Below the pieces are notes generated by a model. The model had not been told where the DNA came from. It did no database searches and saw nothing but the letters and a program-made list of their open reading frames with translations. Both the position numbers and the translations under genes were made by a program. Below are positions 50,580-59,382 of a stretch of 64,000 bases of DNA, piece after piece. Position 1 is the first letter of the stretch. Each line of letters opens with the position of its first letter. Origin of the DNA: Elusimicrobia bacterium GWB2_63_22 (GTDB lineage Bacteria; Elusimicrobiota; Elusimicrobia; Elusimicrobiales; UBA9959); assembly GCA_001799735.1 (NCBI GenBank), contig MGUA01000039.1, positions 16,289-80,288 on the forward strand, read 5' to 3'.

Positions 50580-52544
50580 CTACTTAACCATCTTCCTGGC
50601 GGCCTCTGCCACCTTCTCAGCCGTAAGCCCCAGCGCCGCGTAAGCCTTGCTTGCCGGCGCCGATTTACCGAAAGTGTCTATGCCGACGGCGTGGCTGTCC
50701 GGCCCGGCGAAATCCGCCCAGCCTATGGTCCTGCCCGCCTCCAGGCAGAGCTTCGGCAGGCCGGGGATCATGACGGAGTCCCGGTAGGCCTGGTCCTGCT
50801 CGCGGAAAAGTTCCAGCGACGGCGCGGAGATTATCCTGGCGGCAATGCCCTGTTTTTCCAGCAGGGCCGCGGCCTCGAAGGCCAGTGAGACCTCGGAACC
50901 GGAGGCCACCAGCTCGATCGACGGCACCGTGGACGGGCCGCGCAGCAGGTAGGCACCGCGCTTAACGCCTTCGGCTATCTTCTCGCGGTACTGCGTGTAG
51001 AGCGGCAGCTTCTGCCGGGAGAGCGCCAGGCAGACGGGCCTCTTCAGCCGCACCGCGGCCTCCCAGGCGTACAGCGTCTCCCAGGCGTCGCCGGGGCGCA
51101 GCACCACCAGGCCAGGGATCAGGCGCAGGCTCATCAGGTGCTCTACCGGCTGGTGGGTGGGGCCGTCCTCGCCCACGCCGATGCTGTCGTGCGTGAAGAC
51201 GAAGATCGACGGGATATTCATCACCGCGGCCAGGCGGATGGCCGGGCGCATATAGTCCGAGAAGACCAGGAAGGTCGCGCCGAACGGTATGATGCCGCCG
51301 TGCAGGGCCAGGCCGTTGAGGATGGAACCCATGGCGTGCTCGCGGATGCCGAAATGCAGCGTGCGGGTGGGTTCCTTGGTGAAGTCGGTTTTCGTCGAAG
51401 GGCCGAGGTCGGCCGAGCCGCCGGCCAGGCCCGGCAGCCGCTCCGCCATCAGGTTGATCACCTTGCCGGACGCTTCGCGCGTGGCTACGGGCTTGTCGAA
51501 GAAAGTGTCGGCCGGCTTGAACAGGTCTTCGGGGATCTCGCGGCCCAGCATGGCCTTGGCCAGCTCCGCTTTTTCCGGCAGGGACTGGCTGTAATTCTTC
51601 CAGAGCTTCAGCCAGCGCTTGCGGTCCCTTTCCCCGGCGGCCGCCTGCTCGGCGAAGCGGGCCCTGGCCTCTTCGGGCACGAAGAAGGGCTCGGTCGAGG
51701 GCCAGCCCAGGGCTTTCTTGGTGGCCAGGATCTCTTCGGGCTTGAGCGGCTCGCCGTGCACCGAATTCTTGTCCTGCTTGGGGCTGCCCCAGCCGATATG
51801 GGTCTTGGCGATGATGATGGACGGCTTTTCGGTTTCGCGCTTGGCCTTGCGTATGGCGGAGTCCAGCTCGTCGAGATCGTTGCCGTTCTCCACCTCTACC
51901 ACCTGCCAGTCCTGCGCCAGGAAGCGCTTCTTGACGTCCTCGGTGAAGGCCAGGGCGGTGGAGCCCTCTATAGTGATGCCGTTGGAATCGTAAAGGCAGA
52001 TCAGCTTGCCCAGCTTCATGGTGCCGGCCAGCGAGGCCGCCTCGTAGGAGACGCCCTCCATCAGGTCGCCGTCGCCGCAGAGCACGTAGGTGTGGTGGTC
52101 CACCAGGGTGAATTCGGGGGTGTTGAGCTTCTCCGCGGTCAGCCGCTCGGCGAGCGCCATGCCTACGGCGCTGGCCAGGCCCTGGCCCAGCGGGCCGGTG
52201 GTCATTTCCACGCCCTTGGTGTGGCCGTATTCCGGGTGGCCCGGGGTCAGGCTGTCGAGCTGGCGGAAGGCTTTAAGATCTTCCATTTTAAGGCCGTAAC
52301 CGTAGAGGTGCAGCATCGAGTAAAGCATCGAAGAGCCGTGGCCCGCCGACAGCACGAAGCGGTCGCGGTCGAACCAGTCGGGGTCGGAGGGGAAAAATTT
52401 CATGTTGCCGGCCCAGATGGCGTAGGCCAGCGGCGCCGCGCCGAGCGGCAGGCCGGGGTGGCCGGAGTCGGCCTGCCCGACCATGTCTATGGAAAGGGTC
52501 CGGATGGTGTTGACGCACAGGTTGTCGGTAGTGTCGAATTTCAT
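50580..52544 (-). CDS. tkt: Transketolase
   Basis: A 654-residue thiamine-diphosphate enzyme that moves two-carbon units between sugar phosphates. It shows ADSGHPGLPLGAAPLAYAIW, SAGHGSSMLYSMLHLYGY, TTGPLGQGLASAVGMALAER, the ThDP motif LCGDGDLMEGVSYEAASLAGTMKLGKLICLYDSNGI and, in the C-terminal half, FGATFLVFSDYMRPAIRLAAVM and THDSIGVGEDGPTHQPVEHL. ATG at 52544 follows CTGGAGAAA and overlaps the NUDIX stop by 4 bases. It is the second gene of the pentose-phosphate operon. Confidence 0.97.
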   Translation of the reverse strand: MKFDTTDNLCVNTIRTLSIDMVGQADSGHPGLPLGAAPLAYAIWAGNMKFFPSDPDWFDRDRFVLSAGHGSSMLYSMLHLYGYGLKMEDLKAFRQLDSLTPGHPEYGHTKGVEMTTGPLGQGLASAVGMALAERLTAEKLNTPEFTLVDHHTYVLCGDGDLMEGVSYEAASLAGTMKLGKLICLYDSNGITIEGSTALAFTEDVKKRFLAQDWQVVEVENGNDLDELDSAIRKAKRETEKPSIIIAKTHIGWGSPKQDKNSVHGEPLKPEEILATKKALGWPSTEPFFVPEEARARFAEQAAAGERDRKRWLKLWKNYSQSLPEKAELAKAMLGREIPEDLFKPADTFFDKPVATREASGKVINLMAERLPGLAGGSADLGPSTKTDFTKEPTRTLHFGIREHAMGSILNGLALHGGIIPFGATFLVFSDYMRPAIRLAAVMNIPSIFVFTHDSIGVGEDGPTHQPVEHLMSLRLIPGLVVLRPGDAWETLYAWEAAVRLKRPVCLALSRQKLPLYTQYREKIAEGVKRGAYLLRGPSTVPSIELVASGSEVSLAFEAAALLEKQGIAARIISAPSLELFREQDQAYRDSVMIPGLPKLCLEAGRTIGWADFAGPDSHAVGIDTFGKSAPASKAYAALGLTAEKVAEAARKMVK

Positions 52545-53101
52545 TTTTTCTCCAGTAATTTTATCTTCCACGCCTGCAAAGCTATTATGGTTTTGGAATC
52601 CTTTATGAGGCCCGTCTTTACCATCCTCAGGGCCTTCTCGAAAGGCAGGATCTCCACGCGCAGGAACTCGTCCTCGTCGGGCTGGGCGATTCCCGGGGTC
52701 AGGCCCTCGGCGGTGTAGAGGTGCAGCACCTCGTTGGCGAACGCCGGGGTGGGCCAGTAGGACAGCAGCGGCTTTATCTTTCTGGCGGTGTAGCCGGTCT
52801 CTTCCCTGAGCTCGGCCTTTACCCGCCGGAGCAGATCGTCGGCGCCGGAATGCAGTTTGCCCGCGGGGATCTCCAGGGTGTCCTCCCCGACGGGGTAGCG
52901 GTGCTGGCGCACGAAAATTATCCTGTTGCCGGGCAGCACCGGCAGCACGGCCACGGCGCCCGGGTGGTCCATGAATTCCCGCGTGGCCCGCCGGCCGTTC
53001 GGCAGCGTCACCGTGTCCGCCCGGAACTTGACGGTTCCGGAAAACACCAGCCGCCGCTTGTGGGAAACTTCCTTCAGGTCCAGTACCGCCTTCTTAGCCA
53101 T
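52541..53101 (-). CDS. NUDIX hydrolase, ADP-ribose pyrophosphatase-like
   Basis: A 186-residue NUDIX enzyme resembling NudF/ADP-ribose pyrophosphatases: REFMDHPGAVAVLPVLPGNRIIFVRQHRYPVGEDTLEIPAGKLHSGADDL ... AELREETGYTARKI, then a C-terminal YTAEGLTP-like strand. The NUDIX box GX5EX7REUXEEXGU is altered: the first Glu is Ala and the Arg is Ala (AELREETGY), while the two catalytic Glu of REETGY remain. It opens the pentose-phosphate operon and overlaps tkt by 4 bases. A role in clearing ADP-ribose or related sugars is plausible. Confidence 0.85.
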   Translation of the reverse strand: MAKKAVLDLKEVSHKRRLVFSGTVKFRADTVTLPNGRRATREFMDHPGAVAVLPVLPGNRIIFVRQHRYPVGEDTLEIPAGKLHSGADDLLRRVKAELREETGYTARKIKPLLSYWPTPAFANEVLHLYTAEGLTPGIAQPDEDEFLRVEILPFEKALRMVKTGLIKDSKTIIALQAWKIKLLEKK

Positions 53102-53171
53102 CCCGTAATTATATAATTTCCACGCAAAGCGCCGTAAAACTCATAAGTTCTGCCCAGTCAGCAGCAGGCCC

Positions 53172-53212
53172 GATGAGGGCATGCCTTCTCCGGGTACGCG
53201 GGGCTCCCGGCC
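53172..53212. repeat. Fragment of the 115-bp repeat
   Basis: GAGGGCATGCCTTCTCCGGGTACGC matches the left end of the complete copies, then diverges. It is a truncated copy just before copy 2. Confidence 0.6.
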
Positions 53213-53214
53213 CG

Positions 53215-53328
53215 CCAAGGGTATGCCTTCTTCGGGTACGCTCGGCCACACCGTGGCCTCGCTCTTTCACTCGGGCTCGGCGCTTACGCAAGCCTCGCCC
53301 TCGTGAGGCCCCTCCGAAGGCATACCCT
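53215..53328. repeat. 115-bp dispersed repeat with inverted ends, copy 2
   Basis: Begins CCAAGGGTATGCCTTC and ends GAAGGCATACCC, as at 2980-3094, with the same interior blocks (GGGTACGCTCGG, CACACCGTGGCCTCGCT, CTTACGCAAG, GAGGCCCCTCCGAAGG). The two copies are 50 kb apart. Confidence 0.85.
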
Positions 53329-53350
53329 CGCCGGGCCTTTAAGGCCTGAC

Positions 53351-53473
53351 GCGGGCATAGGGGCCGGCAAGACCCTGTCGGAGGCCCGAGCTTGCATAAG
53401 CGCGAGGGCCGAGACGGGGAGTGGCGAGCACGGTGTGCGAGACCACGTTCTTGACGGTCCCTATGCCCGTGGC
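53351..53473. repeat. Inverted, diverged copy 3 of the same repeat family
   Basis: GCGGGCATAGGG (53351-53362) is mirrored by CCCTATGCCCG (53459-53469). The interior, read on the reverse strand, shows blocks related to copies 1 and 2 (TCGGAGGCCCGAGCTTGCATAAGCG; CGAGCACGGTGTGCGAG). Opposite orientation to copy 2. Confidence 0.65.
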
Positions 53474-53562
53474 AGGCCTGCAACGTCCGGACCCCGAACT
53501 GGCAGTCGGCGCTGAAGAGCAGCGTCCCAAGGGGGGAATTCCTTTAAGGGCTCTATTATTTA

Positions 53563-53568
53563 TATAAT
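53563..53568 (+). promoter_or_regulatory. -10 element for dnaE
   Basis: TATAAT in TTATTTATATAATTAG, 40 bases before the dnaE ATG (53609). The rest of 53102-53562 is repeat sequence with no convincing gene. Confidence 0.45.
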
Positions 53569-53608
53569 TAGAGACTGCGGGCGGTTGGCCGCGGGGTTTT
53601 CTATTTTA

Positions 53609-56600
53609 ATGGCTCCTGAATTCATACATCTTCATAACCACTCCGAGTACTCGCTGCTCGACGGGATGCTGCGCATTTCCGACGGCCACGGCGGCCCCTC
53701 CGAATTCCTCAAGGGCCTCGCCGCCGTCAAAGGCAACGCGCTGGCCATCACCGACCACGGCAACATGTACGGCGCCATGGACTTCTACTTCATGGCCAAC
53801 GCCGTCGGCCTCAAGCCCATCCTCGGCTGCGAATGCTACATCACCCGCGGCTCGCGCAAGGACCGCGACAAGAGCACCGGCCGCCGCGACAACGGCCACA
53901 TGACCGTGCTAGCCAGGAACGACGCCGGCTACCGCAACCTGATGAAGATGGTCTCCAATTCCTTCCTGGAGGGCTTCTACCACGACCCCCGCATAGACGC
54001 CGAGCTCCTCGCCAAACACGCCGACGGCCTGGTCTGCCTGTCCGGCTGCCTCAAGTCCCATATAGCGCGCAACTGCGCCGAGGGCAAGATCGACGAGGCC
54101 GTGAAAATAGCCATGGAGTACAGCGACATCCTCGGCAAAGGCAATTTCTACCTCGAGCTGATGGACCACACGATCCCCGAGGAGCAGGCCGCCATGGCCG
54201 GGCTCCTGGAGGTGGCCAAGCGCACCGGCCTGCCGCTCGTGGCCACCAACGACTGCCACTACCAGAAGAAAGAGGATTGGGAGGCGCACGACGCCCACAT
54301 CTGCATCTCCACCGGCTCCCTGATGGACGACCCGGACCGCATGCGCATGACCCAGCACGAGCTCTACTACAAGAGCCCGGCCGAGATGATAAAACTCTTT
54401 TCCCATACCCCGGAAGCCATCAAGAACACCCTCGTCATAGCCGACCAGTGCAGCGTGAAGATAGACACCAGCAAGCTGCACCTGCCCGCTTTTGACATCC
54501 CGCAGAAGTACCGGGGCGAGCACCCCGAGGGCGACGGGGACTTCTACTACCTCAGGGACCTCTGCGAGGAAGGCCTGAAGAAGAAAGTGCCCGGCGCCGG
54601 CGAGGATTACCGCAAGCGCCTGGAGTTCGAGCTGGACACCATCAAGAAGATGGGCTTCTCCAGCTACTTCCTGATAGTCATGGATTTCATCAACCACGGC
54701 CGTTCCATAGGCGTGCCCGTGGGCCCCGGCCGCGGCTCCGGCGCCGGCGCACTGGTGGCCTACACGCTCGACATCACCCGGGTGGACCCGCTGCCCAATG
54801 GCCTCCTGTTCGAGCGCTTCCTCAACCCGGGCCGCAAGAGCATGCCCGACCTCGACATCGACTTCTCCGACGACGGCCGCGAGAAGGTGGTGCAGTACGT
54901 GCGCGAAAAGTACGGCGCCAGCCGCGTGGCCAACATCATCACCTACGGCACCATCAAGGCCAAGAGCGCCATTAAGGACGTGGGCCGCGTGATGGGCATC
55001 CCGCTGCCCGACGTCAACGCCATCTCCAAGCTGATCCCGGCCGACCCCAAGGCCACGCTGTTCAAGTCCCTCAATGAAGTGGGGGAGCTCAAGGAATACG
55101 CCCGCGACCCGAAGATCAAGAAGATGTTCGACATCGCCCTCAAGGTGGAGGGCCTGCGCCGCCAGACCGGCGTGCACGCCGCCGGCGTGGTGATTTCCAA
55201 GGACGACATCACCGATTACGTGCCGCTGGCCAACCGCAACAACAAGGACGTCATCACCACGCAGTACGACGGCAACATGCTGGGCTCGCTGGGCATGCTC
55301 AAGGTGGACTTCCTCGGCCTGCGCACGCTCACCATCATAGAGACCGCCTCCGAGTTCATCCGGGCGCTGCCCGGCAAGAAAGAGTTCGACATCTACTCCA
55401 TAATGATGGACGATAAGAAGACCTTCGACCTGCTGTGCGAAGGCAAGACCACCGGCGTGTTCCAGCTGGAAAGCGAGGGCATGAAGAAGCTGGTGAAGGG
55501 CCTCAAGCCCACCGTCTTCAGCGATATCTCGGCCCTTGTGGCGCTCTACCGCCCCGGTCCCATCGAGAGCGGCATGCTCGAGACCTTCGTGGAGCGCAAG
55601 CACGGCCGCAAAAAGATCGTTTACGACCACCCGCTGCTCGAGCCTATCCTGAAGGACACCTACGGCACCATGGTGTACCAGGAGCAGGTCATGGAGATCG
55701 CCAAGAGCATGGCCAAGTTCACGCCCAGTGAGGCCGACGACTTCCGCAAGGCCATGGGCAAGAAGAAGCTCGACGTCATGGAGAAGCTGCGCGAGAAATT
55801 CGTGGCTCAGTCCAAGCAGTACCACGACGTTTCCAACAAACTCTCCACCAAGATCTTCGACCAGATGGCGCAGTTCGCCGGCTACGGCTTCAATAAATCG
55901 CATTCCGTCGCCTACGCCCTGGTGGCCTACCAGACCGCGTGGCTCAAGGCCAACTACCCGGTGGAGTTCATGGCCGCGCTGCTGACCAGCGAAATCGGCA
56001 AGAGCGCCGTGAACTCCGAGGACAAGGAGAACAAGCTGGTCACCTATATCGGCGAGGCCCAGGACATGGAGATCGCCATCGCCGGGCCCAGCGTCAACCG
56101 CTCGTACAAGAAATTTTCCATAGAGGACCATAACGGCAAGCCGGCCATCCGCTTCGCGCTCACCGCGGTGAAGAACGTAGGCGAAGGCGTGGTGGAGGCG
56201 ATGGTGACCGAAAGGGCCCGCAACGGCGCGTTCCGCTCTTTCGAGGAATTCACCCTGCGCGCCGACTCCAAGCAGCTCAACAAGCGGGTCATAGAGTCCA
56301 TGGCCAAGGGCGGCTGCTTCGACTGTTTCTACCCGGCCGAGAAGCCGGAGTTCTCCCGCGCCAAGGCGATGGAGGCCGTGGAGGCTTTCTGCGGCGGCAA
56401 GGGGCACGACTGCAACCAGACCATGCTCTTCGGGGAGGAGAAGAAGGCCTCTCCGGCGATGAACGAGCATATCCTGCTTAAGAACGAGCACGAAGTGCTG
56501 GGTTTCTATTTCTCGGGCCACCCGCTCAACAGCTACCGCCGCCACCTTTCCATGGTGGCCAACGCCCAGGCCGAAAAGGTCCTGGCCGGCGGTTTCGCCG

Positions 56601-57121
56601 AGGGTGCCATGGTGCGCGTGGCCGGCATAGTGGCGCAGTTCAAGAACATGCAGACCAAGAAGACCGGCGAGGCCATGGCCAAGTTCGAGGTGGAGGACCT
56701 GACCGGCAACATAGGCGTCTGCCTGTTCCCCAAGAAATACAAGATGTTCGGCTCCCAGCTCGGCCCCAACAAAGTGGTGGTGGTGGCCGGCAAGGTGCAG
56801 AAGTCCGATTTCGGCGCCGAGAACTTCGAGCTCATCGCGGAGGAGGCCTACGGCCTGTTCGACGCGATGAACAAGTGGGCGCGCGGCCTGATCCTGAACC
56901 TGCCGGAAGGCATACTTTTCGACGAGAAGCAGCTGCACGAGCTGAAGAGCGCGCTTGGCAAAAGCCACGGCATGTGCCCCGTATATTTCCAGGTGAACGC
57001 CAAGGCGCGCGGCACCTATATGATAGAGACCACGGAGCGTGTGACCCTGAACGACGCGCTGCTGCACGAGATAGAACGGCTCCTGGGGGACAAGACATGG
57101 AAAGTGGAAAGCGGATTCTGA
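53609..57121 (+). CDS. dnaE: DNA polymerase III alpha subunit
   Basis: A 1170-residue replicative polymerase. N-terminal PHP domain: FIHLHNHSEYSLLDGMLRI (His7, His9, His11) and ITDHGNMYGAMDFY. The palm holds catalytic acids in PDLDIDFSDDGREKVVQYV (Asp416 and Asp418). Fingers and thumb are typical of the DnaE1 class (about 1160 residues); VGPGRGSGAGALVAYTL and TGVHAAGVVISK are DnaE hallmarks. The OB fold near residues 980-1070 (MVRVAGIVAQFKNMQTKKTGEAMAKFEVEDLTGNIGVCLFPK) and a tau-binding tail follow. ATG at 53609 is preferred to a TTG eight codons upstream. The gene overlaps the receiver gene by 25 bases. Confidence 0.97.
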   Translation: MAPEFIHLHNHSEYSLLDGMLRISDGHGGPSEFLKGLAAVKGNALAITDHGNMYGAMDFYFMANAVGLKPILGCECYITRGSRKDRDKSTGRRDNGHMTVLARNDAGYRNLMKMVSNSFLEGFYHDPRIDAELLAKHADGLVCLSGCLKSHIARNCAEGKIDEAVKIAMEYSDILGKGNFYLELMDHTIPEEQAAMAGLLEVAKRTGLPLVATNDCHYQKKEDWEAHDAHICISTGSLMDDPDRMRMTQHELYYKSPAEMIKLFSHTPEAIKNTLVIADQCSVKIDTSKLHLPAFDIPQKYRGEHPEGDGDFYYLRDLCEEGLKKKVPGAGEDYRKRLEFELDTIKKMGFSSYFLIVMDFINHGRSIGVPVGPGRGSGAGALVAYTLDITRVDPLPNGLLFERFLNPGRKSMPDLDIDFSDDGREKVVQYVREKYGASRVANIITYGTIKAKSAIKDVGRVMGIPLPDVNAISKLIPADPKATLFKSLNEVGELKEYARDPKIKKMFDIALKVEGLRRQTGVHAAGVVISKDDITDYVPLANRNNKDVITTQYDGNMLGSLGMLKVDFLGLRTLTIIETASEFIRALPGKKEFDIYSIMMDDKKTFDLLCEGKTTGVFQLESEGMKKLVKGLKPTVFSDISALVALYRPGPIESGMLETFVERKHGRKKIVYDHPLLEPILKDTYGTMVYQEQVMEIAKSMAKFTPSEADDFRKAMGKKKLDVMEKLREKFVAQSKQYHDVSNKLSTKIFDQMAQFAGYGFNKSHSVAYALVAYQTAWLKANYPVEFMAALLTSEIGKSAVNSEDKENKLVTYIGEAQDMEIAIAGPSVNRSYKKFSIEDHNGKPAIRFALTAVKNVGEGVVEAMVTERARNGAFRSFEEFTLRADSKQLNKRVIESMAKGGCFDCFYPAEKPEFSRAKAMEAVEAFCGGKGHDCNQTMLFGEEKKASPAMNEHILLKNEHEVLGFYFSGHPLNSYRRHLSMVANAQAEKVLAGGFAEGAMVRVAGIVAQFKNMQTKKTGEAMAKFEVEDLTGNIGVCLFPKKYKMFGSQLGPNKVVVVAGKVQKSDFGAENFELIAEEAYGLFDAMNKWARGLILNLPEGILFDEKQLHELKSALGKSHGMCPVYFQVNAKARGTYMIETTERVTLNDALLHEIERLLGDKTWKVESGF

Positions 57122-57471
57122 TAGCCGACGACGACCCGGACCTGATAGACCTGCTGGAGACCTACTTCCGGCGGGCCGGCTACGACGTGACCGCCAAGGT
57201 CAACGGCAAGGACGCCCTGCAGGCCGCGGAGGCCGAGCGGTTCGACCTGGTGCTGCTCGACGTCATGATGCCCTATATAGACGGCTACCACGTCGCCAGC
57301 GAGATCTCCTCGCGCTACGGCGCCGATTGCCCCAAGATCATAATCATGACCTCGCGCGACGTGTCCAGCGAGAAGGGCATCGCCATGCTCAGCGGCGCCA
57401 CCGAGGCGGTGCAGAAGCCGTTCTCGCTCGAGGAGCTCGAGGCCAAGGTCAAGGCCGCGCTCGGTTCCTGA
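57097..57471 (+). CDS. Stand-alone response-regulator receiver protein
   Basis: A 124-residue CheY-like receiver without output domain. Acidic pocket Asp12/Asp13, phosphoacceptor Asp55 in LVLLDVMMPYIDGY, Thr85 and Lys107 (QKPF) are all present. Such lone receivers relay signals to kinases, flagellar motors or other proteins. Its start lies inside the last 25 bases of dnaE in another frame, so it is translationally linked to the polymerase. No histidine kinase is in the window. Confidence 0.92.
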   Translation: MESGKRILIADDDPDLIDLLETYFRRAGYDVTAKVNGKDALQAAEAERFDLVLLDVMMPYIDGYHVASEISSRYGADCPKIIIMTSRDVSSEKGIAMLSGATEAVQKPFSLEELEAKVKAALGS

Positions 57472-57508
57472 ATTTTGCAGTAAAGACAAGACAAGAAGGA
57501 AGGTAAAG

Positions 57509-58258
57509 ATGAAAAAGATCAACGCTGTTCTGGCCCTGCTGCTCCTGGCGGCCGCTCCCGCCCTGGCCGGCAAGGACAAGTCCTCCGGCGAAGCCGTGGT
57601 GCTGCCCGACGTGGAGATGATAGACGTGCCCACGGCCGGCATCCTGGACTACTACGGTTTCATGTTCAAGACCCGCGCCTACTCCGGCGGCGGCGTGCTG
57701 GGCTCGCTGAACTTCGGCGTGCTGGAGCGCCTCAACCTGGGCGCGGCGATGACGGTGGACAAGCTGATAGGTTCCGATTCCGGCGTCAAGATGCGCCGCC
57801 CCGAAATCCAGGTGAAGTTCCGCTTCTTCGACGGCGGCTACTACATCCCGGCCATCGCGCTGGGTTACGACGGCCAGGGCTACTATTACAACCCGACCGA
57901 CAAGAAATACATGGAGAAGGGCAAGGGCATGTACCTGGTCGGCTCCAAGGAGATCGGGGTGCCGGGCCTGGCGCTGCACGGCGGCTTCAACGTGCCGGAC
58001 TTCGACAATAACTACCTGTTCAGCTTTCTCGCGCTGAACTACACGCTGGAGGACAAGGTGGCCTTCATGCTGGAGATGGACAATATGTTCCACTCCGACG
58101 ACCCTTCCCGCTTCAACGCCGGCATCAGGACCTACGTCACCCCTTACTTCCAGATAGACGTGGCCGCGCGCGAAATAGGCGGCAACGACGATTTCGCCCC
58201 CGGCGTGGAGCGCAAGACGGAGCGGATCGTGCAGCTCCGCTATAATACCAGCTTCTAG
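57509..58258 (+). CDS. Outer-membrane beta-barrel protein, YjbH-like
   Basis: A 249-residue protein with signal peptide (MKKINAVLALLLLAAAPALAG). The mature part is strand-rich: VPTAGILDYYGFMFKTRAYSGGGVLGSLNFGVLERLNLGAAM, then KFRFFDGGYYIPAIALGYDGQGYYY, GLALHGGFNVPDFDNNYLFSFLALNYTL, AGIRTYVTPYFQIDVAAREIG and the end RIVQLRYNTSF, terminal Phe. This is the pattern of YjbH-type barrels in exopolysaccharide or envelope loci. Located between the receiver gene and the PPi-PFK gene. The specific role is unknown. Confidence 0.7.
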   Translation: MKKINAVLALLLLAAAPALAGKDKSSGEAVVLPDVEMIDVPTAGILDYYGFMFKTRAYSGGGVLGSLNFGVLERLNLGAAMTVDKLIGSDSGVKMRRPEIQVKFRFFDGGYYIPAIALGYDGQGYYYNPTDKKYMEKGKGMYLVGSKEIGVPGLALHGGFNVPDFDNNYLFSFLALNYTLEDKVAFMLEMDNMFHSDDPSRFNAGIRTYVTPYFQIDVAAREIGGNDDFAPGVERKTERIVQLRYNTSF

Positions 58259-58283
58259 AGAACAGACTACCTGAGGAGGAGAC

Positions 58284-59318
58284 ATGAAAAAAAAGATAGG
58301 AATTTTGACAGGCGGCGGCGACTGCCCGGGGCTTAACCCGGCCATCCGCGGCTGCGTTTACGCGGCCGAGAAGTACGGCTACGAATGCGTCGGCCTCACC
58401 GACGGCTGGCGGGGCCTGACCGAAGGCACCACCACCCCGCTTTCGCGCGAGATCACCGAATACATCATCATGAAGGGCGGCACGATGCTGGGCACCTCCC
58501 GCACCAACCCTTACAAGAACGAGGGCGGCGTGGAGAAATGCCTCGCGACCTTCAAGCGGCTCGGCCTGCACGCCCTGGTGGCGATGGGCGGCGACGACAC
58601 GCTGGGCGTGGCGACCAAGCTGTACCGGGACCACAAGCTTAACGTGGTGGGCGTGCCCAAGACCATGGACAACGACCTCAACGTCACCGACTACACTTTC
58701 GGCTTCGACACCTCCGTGACGCGCGCGGTGGACGCCGCGCAGTCGCTGCTCGACACCGGCAACAGCCACCACCGCGTGATGGTGATGGAAGTGATGGGCC
58801 GCCACGCCGGGTGGGTGGCGCTCTACACCGGCATCGCCGCCGCCGCCGACTACGTCTGCATCCCGGAGCGCAAGATAGACACCGCCGACATGCTGCTCAA
58901 GATCAAAGCCGCCTACGGCCGCAAGAAGTACGCCCTGGTGGTGACCAGCGAGGCCGCCGAGCTGCCCGAAGTGGGCGAAGGCGCCTCCAAGCGCGAGGTG
59001 GACCAGTTCGGCCACGCGATCCTCAAGGACCGCGGCATGGGCGAACGCATCGCCGGGTTTATCGAGAAGCAGACCGGCATAGAGACGCGCCACGCCGTGA
59101 TCGGCCACATGCAGCGCGGCGGCGCCCCGACGCTGTTCGACCGGATGCTCGCCACGCAGGTGGGCCTCAAGGCCGCGGAGCTGGTGCATACCGGCCAGTT
59201 CGGCACCATGGCCGCGCTCGTCAATAACCGGTACGTCGGCGTGCCGCTCGAGCAGGCCACCGGCGAGCTGAAGACGGTCGGCAAGGAATGGTTCGACCTG
59301 ATGGAGATCCTGTTCTGA
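58284..59318 (+). CDS. pfp: 6-phosphofructokinase, PPi-dependent type
   Basis: A 344-residue enzyme phosphorylating fructose 6-phosphate. Seen: GILTGGGDCPGLNPAIRG, AMGGDDTLGVATKL (residues 100-112), VPKTMDNDLN (124-132), MGRHAGWVALYTGIA (171-185) and IGHMQRGGAPTLFDR. Two key positions favour PPi as the donor: Asp105 in GGDDT (Gly in ATP enzymes) and Lys126 in PKTMDND (Gly in ATP enzymes). The catalytic Asp129 is kept. GAGGAG lies upstream of the ATG. A strong GC hairpin (59335-59358) follows the stop. Confidence 0.9.
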   Translation: MKKKIGILTGGGDCPGLNPAIRGCVYAAEKYGYECVGLTDGWRGLTEGTTTPLSREITEYIIMKGGTMLGTSRTNPYKNEGGVEKCLATFKRLGLHALVAMGGDDTLGVATKLYRDHKLNVVGVPKTMDNDLNVTDYTFGFDTSVTRAVDAAQSLLDTGNSHHRVMVMEVMGRHAGWVALYTGIAAAADYVCIPERKIDTADMLLKIKAAYGRKKYALVVTSEAAELPEVGEGASKREVDQFGHAILKDRGMGERIAGFIEKQTGIETRHAVIGHMQRGGAPTLFDRMLATQVGLKAAELVHTGQFGTMAALVNNRYVGVPLEQATGELKTVGKEWFDLMEILF

Positions 59319-59334
59319 CGGAAAGCGGGGCCGC

Positions 59335-59358
59335 GGCCGGGGAGAGCCCTCCCCGGCC
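59335..59358 (+). other. GC-rich hairpin after pfp
   Basis: GGCCGGGGA (59335-59343) pairs with TCCCCGGCC (59350-59358) over GAGCCC; no T-run, so it is more likely a partial terminator or mRNA stabiliser. Confidence 0.45.
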
Positions 59359-59382
59359 CGCCCCCGCGCTATAAGGGGTTAT

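Noticed and set aside
53172-53473. CRISPR array
   Set aside because: The repeats are about 115 bp, imperfect, in mixed orientation and without spacers of constant length.
53102-53562. Short open frames in the repeat cluster before dnaE
   Set aside because: Composition follows the repeats; no ribosome-binding sites, no recognisable protein.
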